Shown: positions 1 to 6,997, counted from the stretch's first letter. The stretch is 8,339 nucleotides of DNA from Victivallales bacterium (GCA_019038735.1 JAHOYW010000332.1:1-8339); one strand, 5' to 3'. Translations and numbers: made by a program. The notes: generated from the letters alone by a model not told the origin.

Positions 1-2
1 AT

Positions 3-443
3 ATCATACAGGCTATAGAGAAATTTCTTGGCTGGAATAATGTTGATGAAGCTTTTCTGATTGGAACCGGTGCACTCGGTTCAGCATTACTGGGTCATAA
101 ACCATTTGAAGAAAACGGCTTGAAAATTGTTGCCGGTTTTGACATTGACCCTGAACGTGTTGGTAAAACTATTCATGGCAAGAAAATATTTCACCTTTCA
201 AAATTAAAAGAACTAGCTAAACGTATGAATGTAAAAGTTGGAATAATTACCGTTCCATGGCAGGCAGCTCAGGAAGTCGCTGATGTTCTGATAGAAGCTG
301 GAATATTGGGAATATGGAATTTTTCAATGCTGAAATTAAAAACTCCTCCTGAAGTAGTCTGTCATAATGAAAATCTCTCAGGAGGTTTAGCTGTTTTTTC
401 AGTTAAGCTACAGCAAAGACGGGATAATCCACTTCAAACATAA
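3..443 (+). CDS. rex: Redox-sensing transcriptional repressor Rex, C-terminal part (5' end outside the window)
   Basis: Rex is a cytoplasmic repressor that senses the NADH/NAD+ ratio and controls fermentation and respiration genes. The open frame enters from the left edge and gives 146 residues of the NAD(H)-binding Rossmann domain and the C-terminal swapped helix. The N-terminal winged-helix DNA-binding domain, roughly 70 residues, is off the window. Visible landmarks are the dinucleotide-binding GTGALG (positions 63-80), an acidic FDIDP at the end of the second strand (138-152), then VPWQAAQEVAD, the AGILGIWNF stretch typical of Rex, and a late NENLSGGLAVFS segment. The TTG at position 120 lies inside the Rossmann fold and is not a real start. 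No terminator is visible before the next gene 53 bp downstream, so the two are probably co-transcribed. A generic CoA/NAD-binding protein is the alternative, but the IWNF region favours Rex. Confidence 0.9.
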   Translation: MIQAIEKFLGWNNVDEAFLIGTGALGSALLGHKPFEENGLKIVAGFDIDPERVGKTIHGKKIFHLSKLKELAKRMNVKVGIITVPWQAAQEVADVLIEAGILGIWNFSMLKLKTPPEVVCHNENLSGGLAVFSVKLQQRRDNPLQT

Positions 444-489
444 GACTTTTTCTATAAATATTTGCGCTCGTAAGATCCAAAAGCTCTGG

Positions 490-495
490 TATAAT
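490..495 (+). promoter_or_regulatory. Perfect -10-like TATAAT with an extended TG, directly upstream of the Minf_1886 start
   Basis: TGGTATAAT (487-495) matches an extended -10 box, and its last base lies one base before the ATG at 497. No -35 box sits at a normal distance; the nearest TTGCGC is about 22 bases upstream. If it were used, transcription would start inside the coding region and could serve only downstream genes. It may equally be a chance AT-rich match. Confidence 0.25.
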
Positions 496-496
496 T

Positions 497-898
497 ATGC
501 TTAAAAAAGAATTACAAAAAATCATTGAAACAATAGTAAGTCACGAAAAACGTTACAGTTCAGACGCTTATAAATTCGTCAATGCCGCGGTCAATTACAC
601 TGTCGCTAAGCAAAATGCTAAAACTCATGTTGCCGCACTGGAACTTCTCGAGGGAATTTCTGAGTTCGCACTGAAAGAATTCAGTATATTCTATGAAGAA
701 ATCTTCAAATCATGGGGGGTCAATACAGCCGCCGACATCGGCAATATCGTATTTTCACTGATAGAACAAAAAGCCTTAGGCGCGAGTCCTGAAGATTCTA
801 TTGAAGATTTCAATATAGATTTTGACCTGTTCGCACGAGCTCGTTCTGCAAAATCAGCACAACACGAACACAACATAAAGGTTCCAACAATTGACTAA
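497..898 (+). CDS. Minf_1886 family protein (function unknown)
   Basis: This 133-residue protein matches what I know of the Minf_1886 family, a small uncharacterised group found mainly in Verrucomicrobiota, Planctomycetota and Lentisphaerota. The family pattern is visible in order: an N-terminal helix ending in an arginine-tyrosine segment (EKRYSSDAYKFV, about residues 18-29), a central HVAALELLEGISEFALKEF helix (about 45-63), the KSWGVNTAADIGNIVFSLIE core (about 71-90), and an EDSIEDFNIDFDL acidic tail. There is no signal peptide, membrane span or known catalytic motif, so it is probably a soluble helical protein. The ATG at 497 has no clear Shine-Dalgarno; it is chosen because the family's N-terminus starts close to this point. 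The gene lies between rex and an M16 protease and its stop overlaps the protease start, so it probably belongs to their operon. Its role is unknown. Confidence 0.85.
   Translation: MLKKELQKIIETIVSHEKRYSSDAYKFVNAAVNYTVAKQNAKTHVAALELLEGISEFALKEFSIFYEEIFKSWGVNTAADIGNIVFSLIEQKALGASPEDSIEDFNIDFDLFARARSAKSAQHEHNIKVPTID
877..893 (+). promoter_or_regulatory. Ribosome binding site and TTG start deciding the M16 protease N-terminus
   Basis: AAAGG at 877-881 lies 9 bases before TTG at 891. The frame is closed by a TAA at 876-878, and the first in-frame ATG encodes residue 67, immediately after the catalytic HFLEH. TTG is therefore the only sensible start. It overlaps the preceding stop in TTGACTAA, which suggests translational coupling. 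Confidence 0.7.
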
Positions 899-3485
899 AC
901 AAACCGGCAAGCCTTTTAGTGCTAATTATTTTTCTCGTATCAATACTTTTTCTCTTGATAACGGCTTGGGTATTTTTATCAATCCCAAACACGACGCGCC
1001 AACAGTCTCAATTCAATGCTTTGTCGCTAGCGGCAGTGTCCACGAGGCTAATTTTCTCGGTTGCGGACTGTCGCATTTTCTCGAACACATGTTATTTCAA
1101 GGTTGTGATGGCTATCCTGGTCAAAGGGCTTCCGACACCGTTAATAATCTTGGCGGAAGCGTAAATGCTTATACCTCATACGATCACACTGTGTACTACA
1201 TAAATCTGCCTTCAGAACATTGTGAAACCGGCATTGATATACTTGCAAAAATGCTTAGTACACCGGAATTTCCAAAAGAAAAATTTTTATCTGAAAAAGA
1301 TGTTATTTTGCGTGAACGCGATATGATGCGCGACCGCCCGGAAAATATGCTCGGCGAAAAATTATGGAAAACCGTTTTCTTAAAACATCCTGTCCGCCAC
1401 CCGATTATTGGTTATCACGAAAAGATTGAGCAGGTCAGCCGTGATATAATGTTTGAATATTACCAGCAGCGTTATTCTCCTGAACGCACATTTTTCGTAA
1501 TTTCCGGTGATGTCAATACTCCAGCTGTGCTCGAAATGCTTGATAAGCGCCTTTCATCATGGCGGCACGGCAATATTTATGAGCTTCCCCTGCCCGAAGA
1601 ACCAGTGCAGATAGGATTGCGTTCAAATAATTGTTTCTTCGAAGACCCATTAGCCAGACTCGCTATCGCATCCAGAATCCCATCGGCGGCACATCAGGAT
1701 ATACCCGCACTGGATATGATTTCAGCAATACTTGGTCAAGGTAAAAGTGCCCGTTTAATCAAATCATTACAGCATGAAAAAGAATTAGCTGTTGCCTTGG
1801 GAGCTTTTACTTACGCACCAAACTTCAGTGGAATCTCAGCGATTTCCTCTGCCACAACCCCCGACAAACTTCCAGCACTGGAACTTGCTCTACTTGATGA
1901 GCTGGGAAAACTTCGTAAAAATGGAGTTACAAGCGAAGAGCTTGAGAGAGAAAAGAATCAGCACATGGCTAATTACACCCGCATTCTCAGGTCAAACAAT
2001 GGTATTGCCAGTATTATTGGCGACACTGTTTTAGCATACGGCGACCCTGCAATGGCAGATAATTATGTTCAATTACTTAATCAGCTTACAGCGGAAAATA
2101 TCAAAAAAACAGCAAACAAATATTTCAGCGAAGAGCAACTCTGTATTGTCAGACAAATATCTCCAAAAGACGCAAAAGCAAAGAAAACAAATAAGCAGAC
2201 GATAAAACAAAAAAAAGCTGAAAAGTCTATTTTGAAATCAAAAGCCCGACTGATAACTTTAACAGATAATAGTTTTCCGCTAGTCGATATTTGTCTAATA
2301 TCACTCGGTGGAAACATTATTGAGAATCCGGATAATGCTGGAATATCGCGACTTATGGCAACACTTTTGTCAACTGGCACAAAAAATAAAAGTGAAGAAA
2401 AATTCAATGCTATTATTGATGACAACGCAATAGATTTCAGCGTAAGCTCAGGTAACAACACTTTTTTCATAAAACTAAACTGCATGCGTAACAAACTGGA
2501 TATTGCCGTAAAACTGCTCAAAGAAATATTCTCTGAACCAGCTTTTAGACAAAAACAATTTGCGCGTGAACAACATAATACTTTGCAAAAACTGAAAACC
2601 AGATCCCAGGACCCGAACGGCGCGGCACTTGACAAGATGTATGAATTACTTTACAGGGATCATCCACACGCCCTGCCCCGTGACGGAAATCTGGAATCAA
2701 TCACTAAACTTAATTCTGATAACTTAAAAGATTTTTACAGCAAACAATTTATCGCCTCAAAAACTATTATTGGTATTGCTGGTGACATCAGCAGAGAAGA
2801 GGCTTTAAATATTGGCAAAAGTATTGATGAAGCTATTCCGTGGAATAAAACTTCATCTAATAATCTGCCCGACAGACCAATTTTTCCCAAAAAAGACATA
2901 AAAACGAAAATCGAATTAGCTCGCGAACAAATCAAAGTTATTTATGCTGTACCGACTTGCGATTACCATTCATCCGACCGCTTTGCATTTGATATACTGC
3001 AACAAGCTCTTAATGGTTTATCCTCGACATTATTCAAAAATATTCGCGAAGACAAAGGTCTGGCATACAGTACAGGAGCAATGTTCGGCAGCGGACTGCA
3101 TCCGGGTTTTGCGGCTTTTTACGCAAGTACAAATTCTAAGTCAGTCCCGGAAGTGACTAAACTTTTGACCGAAGAACGCAAACGCCTTGCTGAAAACGGT
3201 TTAAATCAAGATGAATTTAATGCCGCGCAAGCTAGGGTTTTATTCAATTATTCTTCCTTGATGAGTAACAATAGCGCATTGTTATTCAATTCAATGCTCG
3301 AAGAATTTTACGATAACGGTTATGAAAAACCATGGCATACGCCGGAAATCATCCGAAATCTGAATTTGCAACAAGTTAACGCTGTATTCAAAAAATATTT
3401 TACCAAGGCAAAAGGCGTATATGTTATAGCAGGAAAAAAAGAAACTTATTCATCAGCGGCATCGAGAGGACTTGAAAAATCATAA
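891..3485 (+). CDS. M16 family (pitrilysin/insulinase-like) zinc metallopeptidase, fused active and inactive halves
   Basis: This 864-residue protein is a clamshell zinc peptidase of family M16 in which both halves are joined in one chain. The N-terminal half carries the inverted zinc motif HFLEH (H62, E65, H66) and the third ligand E142, 76 residues after H66, so this half looks catalytic. M16 and M16_C domains cover about residues 18-170 and 175-420. A lysine-rich linker (about 424-452) leads into a second M16-like unit, where the zinc motif is replaced by RLMAT (487-491). This half still has the R719/Y726 pair (REDKGLAYS) that binds substrate backbone in family members. No signal peptide is visible, so it probably acts on peptides in the cytoplasm. 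The start is TTG, overlapping the upstream gene by 8 bp; the 3' end overlaps a convergent gene by 40 bp. The substrate is unknown. A role in peptide turnover or in processing peptide precursors is inference. Confidence 0.93.
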   Translation: MTKQTGKPFSANYFSRINTFSLDNGLGIFINPKHDAPTVSIQCFVASGSVHEANFLGCGLSHFLEHMLFQGCDGYPGQRASDTVNNLGGSVNAYTSYDHTVYYINLPSEHCETGIDILAKMLSTPEFPKEKFLSEKDVILRERDMMRDRPENMLGEKLWKTVFLKHPVRHPIIGYHEKIEQVSRDIMFEYYQQRYSPERTFFVISGDVNTPAVLEMLDKRLSSWRHGNIYELPLPEEPVQIGLRSNNCFFEDPLARLAIASRIPSAAHQDIPALDMISAILGQGKSARLIKSLQHEKELAVALGAFTYAPNFSGISAISSATTPDKLPALELALLDELGKLRKNGVTSEELEREKNQHMANYTRILRSNNGIASIIGDTVLAYGDPAMADNYVQLLNQLTAENIKKTANKYFSEEQLCIVRQISPKDAKAKKTNKQTIKQKKAEKSILKSKARLITLTDNSFPLVDICLISLGGNIIENPDNAGISRLMATLLSTGTKNKSEEKFNAIIDDNAIDFSVSSGNNTFFIKLNCMRNKLDIAVKLLKEIFSEPAFRQKQFAREQHNTLQKLKTRSQDPNGAALDKMYELLYRDHPHALPRDGNLESITKLNSDNLKDFYSKQFIASKTIIGIAGDISREEALNIGKSIDEAIPWNKTSSNNLPDRPIFPKKDIKTKIELAREQIKVIYAVPTCDYHSSDRFAFDILQQALNGLSSTLFKNIREDKGLAYSTGAMFGSGLHPGFAAFYASTNSKSVPEVTKLLTEERKRLAENGLNQDEFNAAQARVLFNYSSLMSNNSALLFNSMLEEFYDNGYEKPWHTPEIIRNLNLQQVNAVFKKYFTKAKGVYVIAGKKETYSSAASRGLEKS

Positions 3486-4075
3486 GCCTCCTGAAGTTTC
3501 TTATATAGTTCTTTATTCTGTACTTTGCTGTTCCTGAGTTTTTTAGTCCTTGAATCTACTTCCAATTTCCATGGAATAAATATTCTAATAGGGACAACTT
3601 CTCCACAGACTTTAAAGAAAATATGGTAAATCAAATCTGTATACCAGGCACTATAAAAAAGCATTGCGTTTAAGGCACCATTATGACCTTGAATAAAATC
3701 TATCCACAATCTTGTCGAATCTATTCTTCTAAAACTATCTAACTCTGAAGGGTAATCAAGTTCAATTTCTCTAGCCATATTTGTTATATGGTTATCGCAG
3801 TAATCAATAAGATTAATATAGTTATCAGATGTTAAAGCAAATTGCTCTTTCATGATTGCCATAACAATCTCGTCTTCATCAAATGAAACAACAGCGTCTG
3901 AACAATTCCACTGTTCAATCAGAACTTCAGTACCATCCACCCCTTTAGTCCAAGAGCTCCATTGAAAATTATGTAACCAAACAATTGCAGCAATAAATTC
4001 TTTACCAGGACTACCTACAATTTGCGCATCAAAAAAGAAAATATTATCCAAACTTAATTCATATTCATCCATCAT
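3446..4075 (-). CDS. Unrecognised 209-residue protein
   Basis: I do not recognise this protein. It is predicted to be soluble, with no signal peptide or clear membrane helix. The first half is acidic and rich in aromatic residues, with several tryptophans (segments VWLHNFQWSSW and VLIEQWNC). The middle contains an acidic, probably helical region and RLWIDFIQGHNGALNAMLFY. The C-terminus is a lysine/glutamate-rich helix (about residues 178-200). A GGAG at 4085-4082 lies 6 bases before the ATG at 4075 and 9 before a second ATG at 4072, so translation is well supported. The gene is more AT-rich than its neighbours: a hand count of six 60-base lines (3601-3960) gives about 35% GC, against about 53% in sampled lines of pheA. 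Its last 40 bp are antisense to the 3' end of the protease gene. Recent acquisition is possible, but no mobile element is visible. Confidence 0.75.
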   Translation of the reverse strand: MMDEYELSLDNIFFFDAQIVGSPGKEFIAAIVWLHNFQWSSWTKGVDGTEVLIEQWNCSDAVVSFDEDEIVMAIMKEQFALTSDNYINLIDYCDNHITNMAREIELDYPSELDSFRRIDSTRLWIDFIQGHNGALNAMLFYSAWYTDLIYHIFFKVCGEVVPIRIFIPWKLEVDSRTKKLRNSKVQNKELYKKLQEAYDFSSPLDAADE

Positions 4076-4133
4076 ATTACACTCCGATTATTTACTAAAA
4101 AATAAAAAATCGTTATCCAGCCTAACTATAGTG

Positions 4134-4162
4134 ATAATAACACATAAAACAATAAAAATCAA
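4134..4162 (-). promoter_or_regulatory. Predicted promoter of the 209-residue gene
   Basis: On the minus strand TTGATT (4162-4157) and TATTAT (4139-4134) are separated by 17 bases, giving a leader of about 50 bases before the ATG at 4075. A second pairing (TTGTTT, 16 bases, TATAGT) lies slightly closer to the gene. The region is very AT-rich, so chance matches are likely. Confidence 0.4.
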
Positions 4163-4205
4163 CAATTCAAAAACATGACGCGTAGTTTACAGATTTAGTA
4201 ATCAT

Positions 4206-4883
4206 TCAAATATAAGGCGTTGGATCTTTAATTCCAGCCTCAGCAAACCCTACCCGGCGCAAGTAACAACTGTCGCATCTGCCGCAAGCTAAACCCTTTT
4301 CACTAGGATTGTAGCAAGTTCTAGTAAGTGAATAATCCACTTTCAAAGCTGTCCCCTTCCCGATTATTTGAGCTTTATTCAAAACTTGCAAAGGCGTATG
4401 AATATTAAATTTCCAGCCTTCATCTTCAGCTTTTGTACCGATTGTAGCGCATTTCTGAAATGCGTCGATAAATCTTGGGCGACAATCAGGATAACCTGAA
4501 AAATCTACCGAATTTACGCCGATAAAAATATCTTCCGCGCCAATTGCTTCCGCATAGCCAGTTGCCAAAGACAAAAAGATGAGATTCCGCGCCGGAACAT
4601 AAGTGACTGGAATACTTTCATCCTCCAAATCTTCTTTATCAGGCACTTTAATATCATCAGTCAAAGCAGAACCTCCCCACTTACGCAAGTCAATATCTAT
4701 GATAACATGATCCCTGACGCCGATTGATGCCGCTACATTTCCGGCCGCTTTTAGTTCACAACTGTTACGCTGCCCGTAAGCGAAACTCAGAGCGTAACAT
4801 TCAAATCCTTCCGACTTGGCTATAGCTAAACAGGTAGCGGAATCAAGACCACCACTTAATAGCACGACTGCTTTTTTTGACAT
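4206..4883 (-). CDS. queC: 7-cyano-7-deazaguanine (preQ0) synthase QueC
   Basis: QueC converts 7-carboxy-7-deazaguanine to preQ0 with ATP and ammonia, the last step before the queuosine branch of tRNA modification, and acts in the cytoplasm. The 225-residue chain has the usual family length. The N-terminal ATP-pyrophosphatase loop SGGLDS is at residues 10-15 (D14, S15). The C-terminal zinc site has four cysteines, C190, C200, C203 and C206 (CGRCDSC), followed by the family ending GIKDPTPY. The frame stays open to 4946, but ATG at 4883 is preferred because it gives the standard [12 protein letters not shown] start and has AGGA (4897-4894) 10 bases upstream. The gene diverges from pheA across 140 bp. 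No queD, queE or folE is in view, so the pathway partners must be elsewhere or the cell imports intermediates. Nothing looks damaged. Confidence 0.96.
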   Translation of the reverse strand: MSKKAVVLLSGGLDSATCLAIAKSEGFECYALSFAYGQRNSCELKAAGNVAASIGVRDHVIIDIDLRKWGGSALTDDIKVPDKEDLEDESIPVTYVPARNLIFLSLATGYAEAIGAEDIFIGVNSVDFSGYPDCRPRFIDAFQKCATIGTKAEDEGWKFNIHTPLQVLNKAQIIGKGTALKVDYSLTRTCYNPSEKGLACGRCDSCYLRRVGFAEAGIKDPTPYI

Positions 4884-4917
4884 GATAATAAAATCCTTTT
4901 GATTGTAATAGAACCTT

Positions 4918-4946
4918 AAAATAGCAGATTGTTGATAAAAATACAA
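4918..4946 (-). promoter_or_regulatory. Predicted queC promoter
   Basis: On the minus strand TTGTAT (4946-4941) and TATTTT (4918-4923 in plus coordinates) are 17 bases apart, about 35 bases upstream of the queC ATG. Both boxes are imperfect. Its -35 box lies only 13 bases from the -35 box of the divergent pheA promoter. Confidence 0.4.
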
Positions 4947-4954
4947 GAACTTAA

Positions 4955-4977
4955 AGCTTTTGGACTGGACAAAAGCT
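4955..4977. repeat. Perfect 8-bp inverted repeat in the queC-pheA promoter region (possible operator)
   Basis: AGCTTTTG (4955-4962) and CAAAAGCT (4970-4977) form a perfect inverted repeat with a 7-base centre. It straddles the predicted pheA -35 box and begins 9 bases from the queC -35 box. There is no following T-tract on either strand, so it does not look like a terminator. The placement fits a repressor or activator site, but no regulator is identified. Confidence 0.5.
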
Positions 4978-4989
4978 AAATCTTATACT
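4960..4989 (+). promoter_or_regulatory. Predicted pheA promoter
   Basis: TTGGAC (4960-4965) and TATACT (4984-4989) are 18 bases apart, a good match to a housekeeping sigma-70 promoter. It would give a leader of roughly 25-30 bases, which is too short for a leader-peptide attenuator. The gene's ribosome binding site AGGTGA (5014-5019) follows, 4 bases before the ATG. Confidence 0.55.
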
Positions 4990-5023
4990 AGTTTACTAAG
5001 AACTTAATAGATTAGGTGATATA

Positions 5024-6085
5024 ATGGTTTTAGATAAAATTAGAATGAAAATTGATGAAATTGATCAGCAGATTGTCGAATTATTGAATTTACGCTACAA
5101 GGAAGTTGAAAAAGTCGGAGACTGGAAAAAAGATAATGACAGTCCGATTTACATTCCGGAACGCGAAAAAGCTTTGCTGGAAAAAATATGCAAAAACAAC
5201 CAAGGTCCGATGACTGATGATATTTTGCGTGCTGTATATCGGGAAATCATGTCAGGCGCGCTTAAGCTGGAAAGTTCATTAAAAGTAACTTATTTCGGAT
5301 CTCCGGGATCTTTTACCCATCAAGCCGCTTTAAGAAAATTTGGAAACAGCGTCGAATTTCACGCCGAAGATACCATTGCGGCAGTCTTTAAGGCGATTGA
5401 AACGGAACGAAGCGATTACGGCTGCGTGCCAATCGAAAATTCTACAGAAGGCGCGGTAACTCATACTTTGGATACTTTGGTAAATACAGATTTATCAATT
5501 TGCGCGGAACTAAATTTACCCATACACCATTGTTTAATGAGTAATAGTCCTCTCAATCAAATCAAGCGGATTTACAGCCATATCCAGATACTGGGACAAT
5601 GTCGTGAGTATTTGCAGAAGAACTTAGCAGGCGTGGAGCTTATCGAAACCGCCAACAGTCCTAAAGCTGCCTCAATTGCTGTCGCGGAAGAGGGTTCTGC
5701 CGCAATCTCCGGAGAAATTGCCGCCAAGATTTTCAACTTAAATATCCTTGCGGAAAATATTGAGGATTTCAGCAACAACACTACTCGTTTCCTGATACTT
5801 GGAAAACAAAAGACTGAAGCTACAGCTAATGATAAAACATCTATCTGCTTTGCGATAAATGATAAAATAGGTGCCCTCTATGATTGTCTCGAACCTTTTA
5901 AAAATAAAGGCATAACCTTGACAAAAGTAGAAAGCCGTCCGATGAAAAATGCCAATTGGGAATATTGTTTCTTTATTGACGTCCTCGGACACCGTGATGA
6001 TAAAATCATTCAGGAAGCTTTTGCGCAACTGAAAAAATCATGCTCATTTTTCAAAATCCTCGGAAGTTATTCCAGGGTTAGTTAA
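5024..6085 (+). CDS. pheA: Bifunctional chorismate mutase / prephenate dehydratase (P-protein)
   Basis: This enzyme converts chorismate to prephenate and then to phenylpyruvate, committing carbon to phenylalanine in the cytoplasm. The 353 residues contain three domains. An AroQ-type chorismate mutase spans about 1-82, with conserved charged positions R24, K35/K36 and R47-E48. A prephenate dehydratase domain spans about 87-262, with FGSPGSFTHQAA, the ENSTEGAV segment (138-145) and the hallmark TRF (254-256). A C-terminal ACT domain (about 272-350) contains GAL (283-285) and ESRP (303-306), the motifs tied to phenylalanine binding, so feedback inhibition by phenylalanine is likely. ATG at 5024 follows AGGTGA by 4 bases and gives a standard N-terminus. 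The gene appears monocistronic, with its own promoter. No other aromatic-pathway gene is nearby, and no hairpin terminator is seen in the 43 bp before the convergent phosphoesterase gene. Confidence 0.96.
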   Translation: MVLDKIRMKIDEIDQQIVELLNLRYKEVEKVGDWKKDNDSPIYIPEREKALLEKICKNNQGPMTDDILRAVYREIMSGALKLESSLKVTYFGSPGSFTHQAALRKFGNSVEFHAEDTIAAVFKAIETERSDYGCVPIENSTEGAVTHTLDTLVNTDLSICAELNLPIHHCLMSNSPLNQIKRIYSHIQILGQCREYLQKNLAGVELIETANSPKAASIAVAEEGSAAISGEIAAKIFNLNILAENIEDFSNNTTRFLILGKQKTEATANDKTSICFAINDKIGALYDCLEPFKNKGITLTKVESRPMKNANWEYCFFIDVLGHRDDKIIQEAFAQLKKSCSFFKILGSYSRVS

Positions 6086-6128
6086 AGCAGTCGCGGCACT
6101 TGGATAAGAAAAAGATATAATTATGACA

Positions 6129-6875
6129 CTAGATACCGCTTGAGAGGCGTTCGGCTAAATCTTCTGACAAACCTGCTGCAATGATTTTCTTTTTGCTTTC
6201 CATAACGTCATATTCCATTCTGACCGGATTAATCCTGCCGCTCAAGGTGTCGTATGTTACAGAGGAAGCGCGCCAATCGGAATCACGCGGCTGCCCGACT
6301 GCTCCGGGACTTATCAAATATTTATTATCTGACTGCAAATCAATATTTATTGCTTTTAGCATTTCCATTTTGATTCCATTACTCGCAGAACATGTAAAAA
6401 GCAATGGAATATGAACATGCCCACAAAATGCGACTTGGCATTCTTGAAGGTAAAAATGAAATTGTGCTGTTTTGGCGTCGAGAACGTAAGGCCAGTATTC
6501 GCCTTCAAGAGTTTCCATGGATGAATGAACGAATTGAATACCATCTATTTTCAAATGATAATCTAAGCTTTCAAGCCAGTTAAACTGCTCTTCTGTAAGT
6601 TGTTTCTGAGTCCAAATAATAGCGTCACGGCTATAATCTTTCATCTCCCAATCAATTTTTTCCTGATGATCTAGAGTAAAAAAATCGTGGTTGCCTTTAA
6701 TGCAGATAATGTCTCTGTCTTTAAGAAAATCAATACATTCACCGGGAGAGGCTCCATACCCAACAATATCACCAAGGCAAACAATGCGTTGACAGCCAAG
6801 ATCAATCAGTTTATCATAAACTGAAGTCAACGCCTCAATATTACCATGTATATCGCCTAAAACTCCTAATAACAT
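6129..6875 (-). CDS. Calcineurin-like metallophosphoesterase (YfcE/MJ0936-like)
   Basis: This 248-residue protein is a dinuclear-metal phosphoesterase of the calcineurin-like superfamily and should be cytoplasmic. All metal-binding blocks are visible in order: GDIHGN (D8, H10), LGDIVGYG (D36), GNHD (N62, H63), H117 in FVHSSM, and GHVH (H153, H155). The later SPGAVGQPRD stretch (189-198) is typical of the small YfcE/MJ0936-type subgroup. The substrate cannot be read from the sequence; relatives act on phosphodiesters or, in some cases, on nucleotides and protein phosphates. The ATG at 6875 is directly followed by the first metal motif strand, so the start is firm. The nearest Shine-Dalgarno, AAAGGA ending at 6890, is 14 bases away, which is long. 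The gene is convergent with pheA and separated from the upstream dehydrogenase by a strong terminator, so it is probably transcribed alone. Confidence 0.92.
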   Translation of the reverse strand: MLLGVLGDIHGNIEALTSVYDKLIDLGCQRIVCLGDIVGYGASPGECIDFLKDRDIICIKGNHDFFTLDHQEKIDWEMKDYSRDAIIWTQKQLTEEQFNWLESLDYHLKIDGIQFVHSSMETLEGEYWPYVLDAKTAQFHFYLQECQVAFCGHVHIPLLFTCSASNGIKMEMLKAINIDLQSDNKYLISPGAVGQPRDSDWRASSVTYDTLSGRINPVRMEYDVMESKKKIIAAGLSEDLAERLSSGI

Positions 6876-6924
6876 TTTATAGTATATTTTCCTTTACATT
6901 GTCAATGAATAAACCCAAGGGAAC

Positions 6925-6930
6925 ATTATA
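6925..6930 (-). promoter_or_regulatory. Possible -10 box for the phosphoesterase gene
   Basis: A perfect TATAAT on the minus strand (6930-6925) lies 50 bases upstream of the ATG at 6875, a position that would keep the AAAGGA ribosome site in the transcript. No good -35 box is found at 17 bases. The terminator upstream implies that a promoter must exist in this stretch. Confidence 0.35.
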
Positions 6931-6997
6931 GTAAGTATAGTCCACAAAAAGCATTTAATCTACACATTTAAACAATAAAAGTAAATTTCAGCACAAA

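Noticed and set aside
2081..2635. 184-codon open frame antisense to the M16 protease gene
   Set aside because: Its low-complexity serine/phenylalanine/leucine composition is that of a reverse-strand shadow of the protease, and it has no family motif or neighbour.
3466..3490. GAGG-A-CTT / AAG-CCTC hairpin at the end of the protease gene, considered as its terminator
   Set aside because: The stem is short with a bulge and is not followed by a T-tract on the plus strand.
3426..3492. Minus-strand AGGAGG (3492-3487) followed by a 19-codon hydrophobic frame starting at ATG 3483
   Set aside because: The spacing of 3 bases is too short for efficient initiation and the frame lies inside the last codons of the 209-residue gene. 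A chance match is more likely than a small membrane peptide.
3446..4205. AT-rich stretch considered as a mobile element or genomic island
   Set aside because: No transposase, integrase, terminal inverted repeats, target duplication or tRNA attachment site is visible around it.
4884..4920. GGTTC-containing leader before queC, resembling the start of a preQ1-I riboswitch
   Set aside because: The motif is on the right strand and next to a queuosine gene, but the CCCT partner arm needed to close the first stem and the usual A-rich tail ending in CTAA are missing, so the fold cannot form.
6881..6905. Perfect TTGACA (6905-6900) with TATACT (6886-6881) on the minus strand before the phosphoesterase
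   Set aside because: The spacer is only 13 bases and transcription would start inside the gene, beyond the ribosome site.
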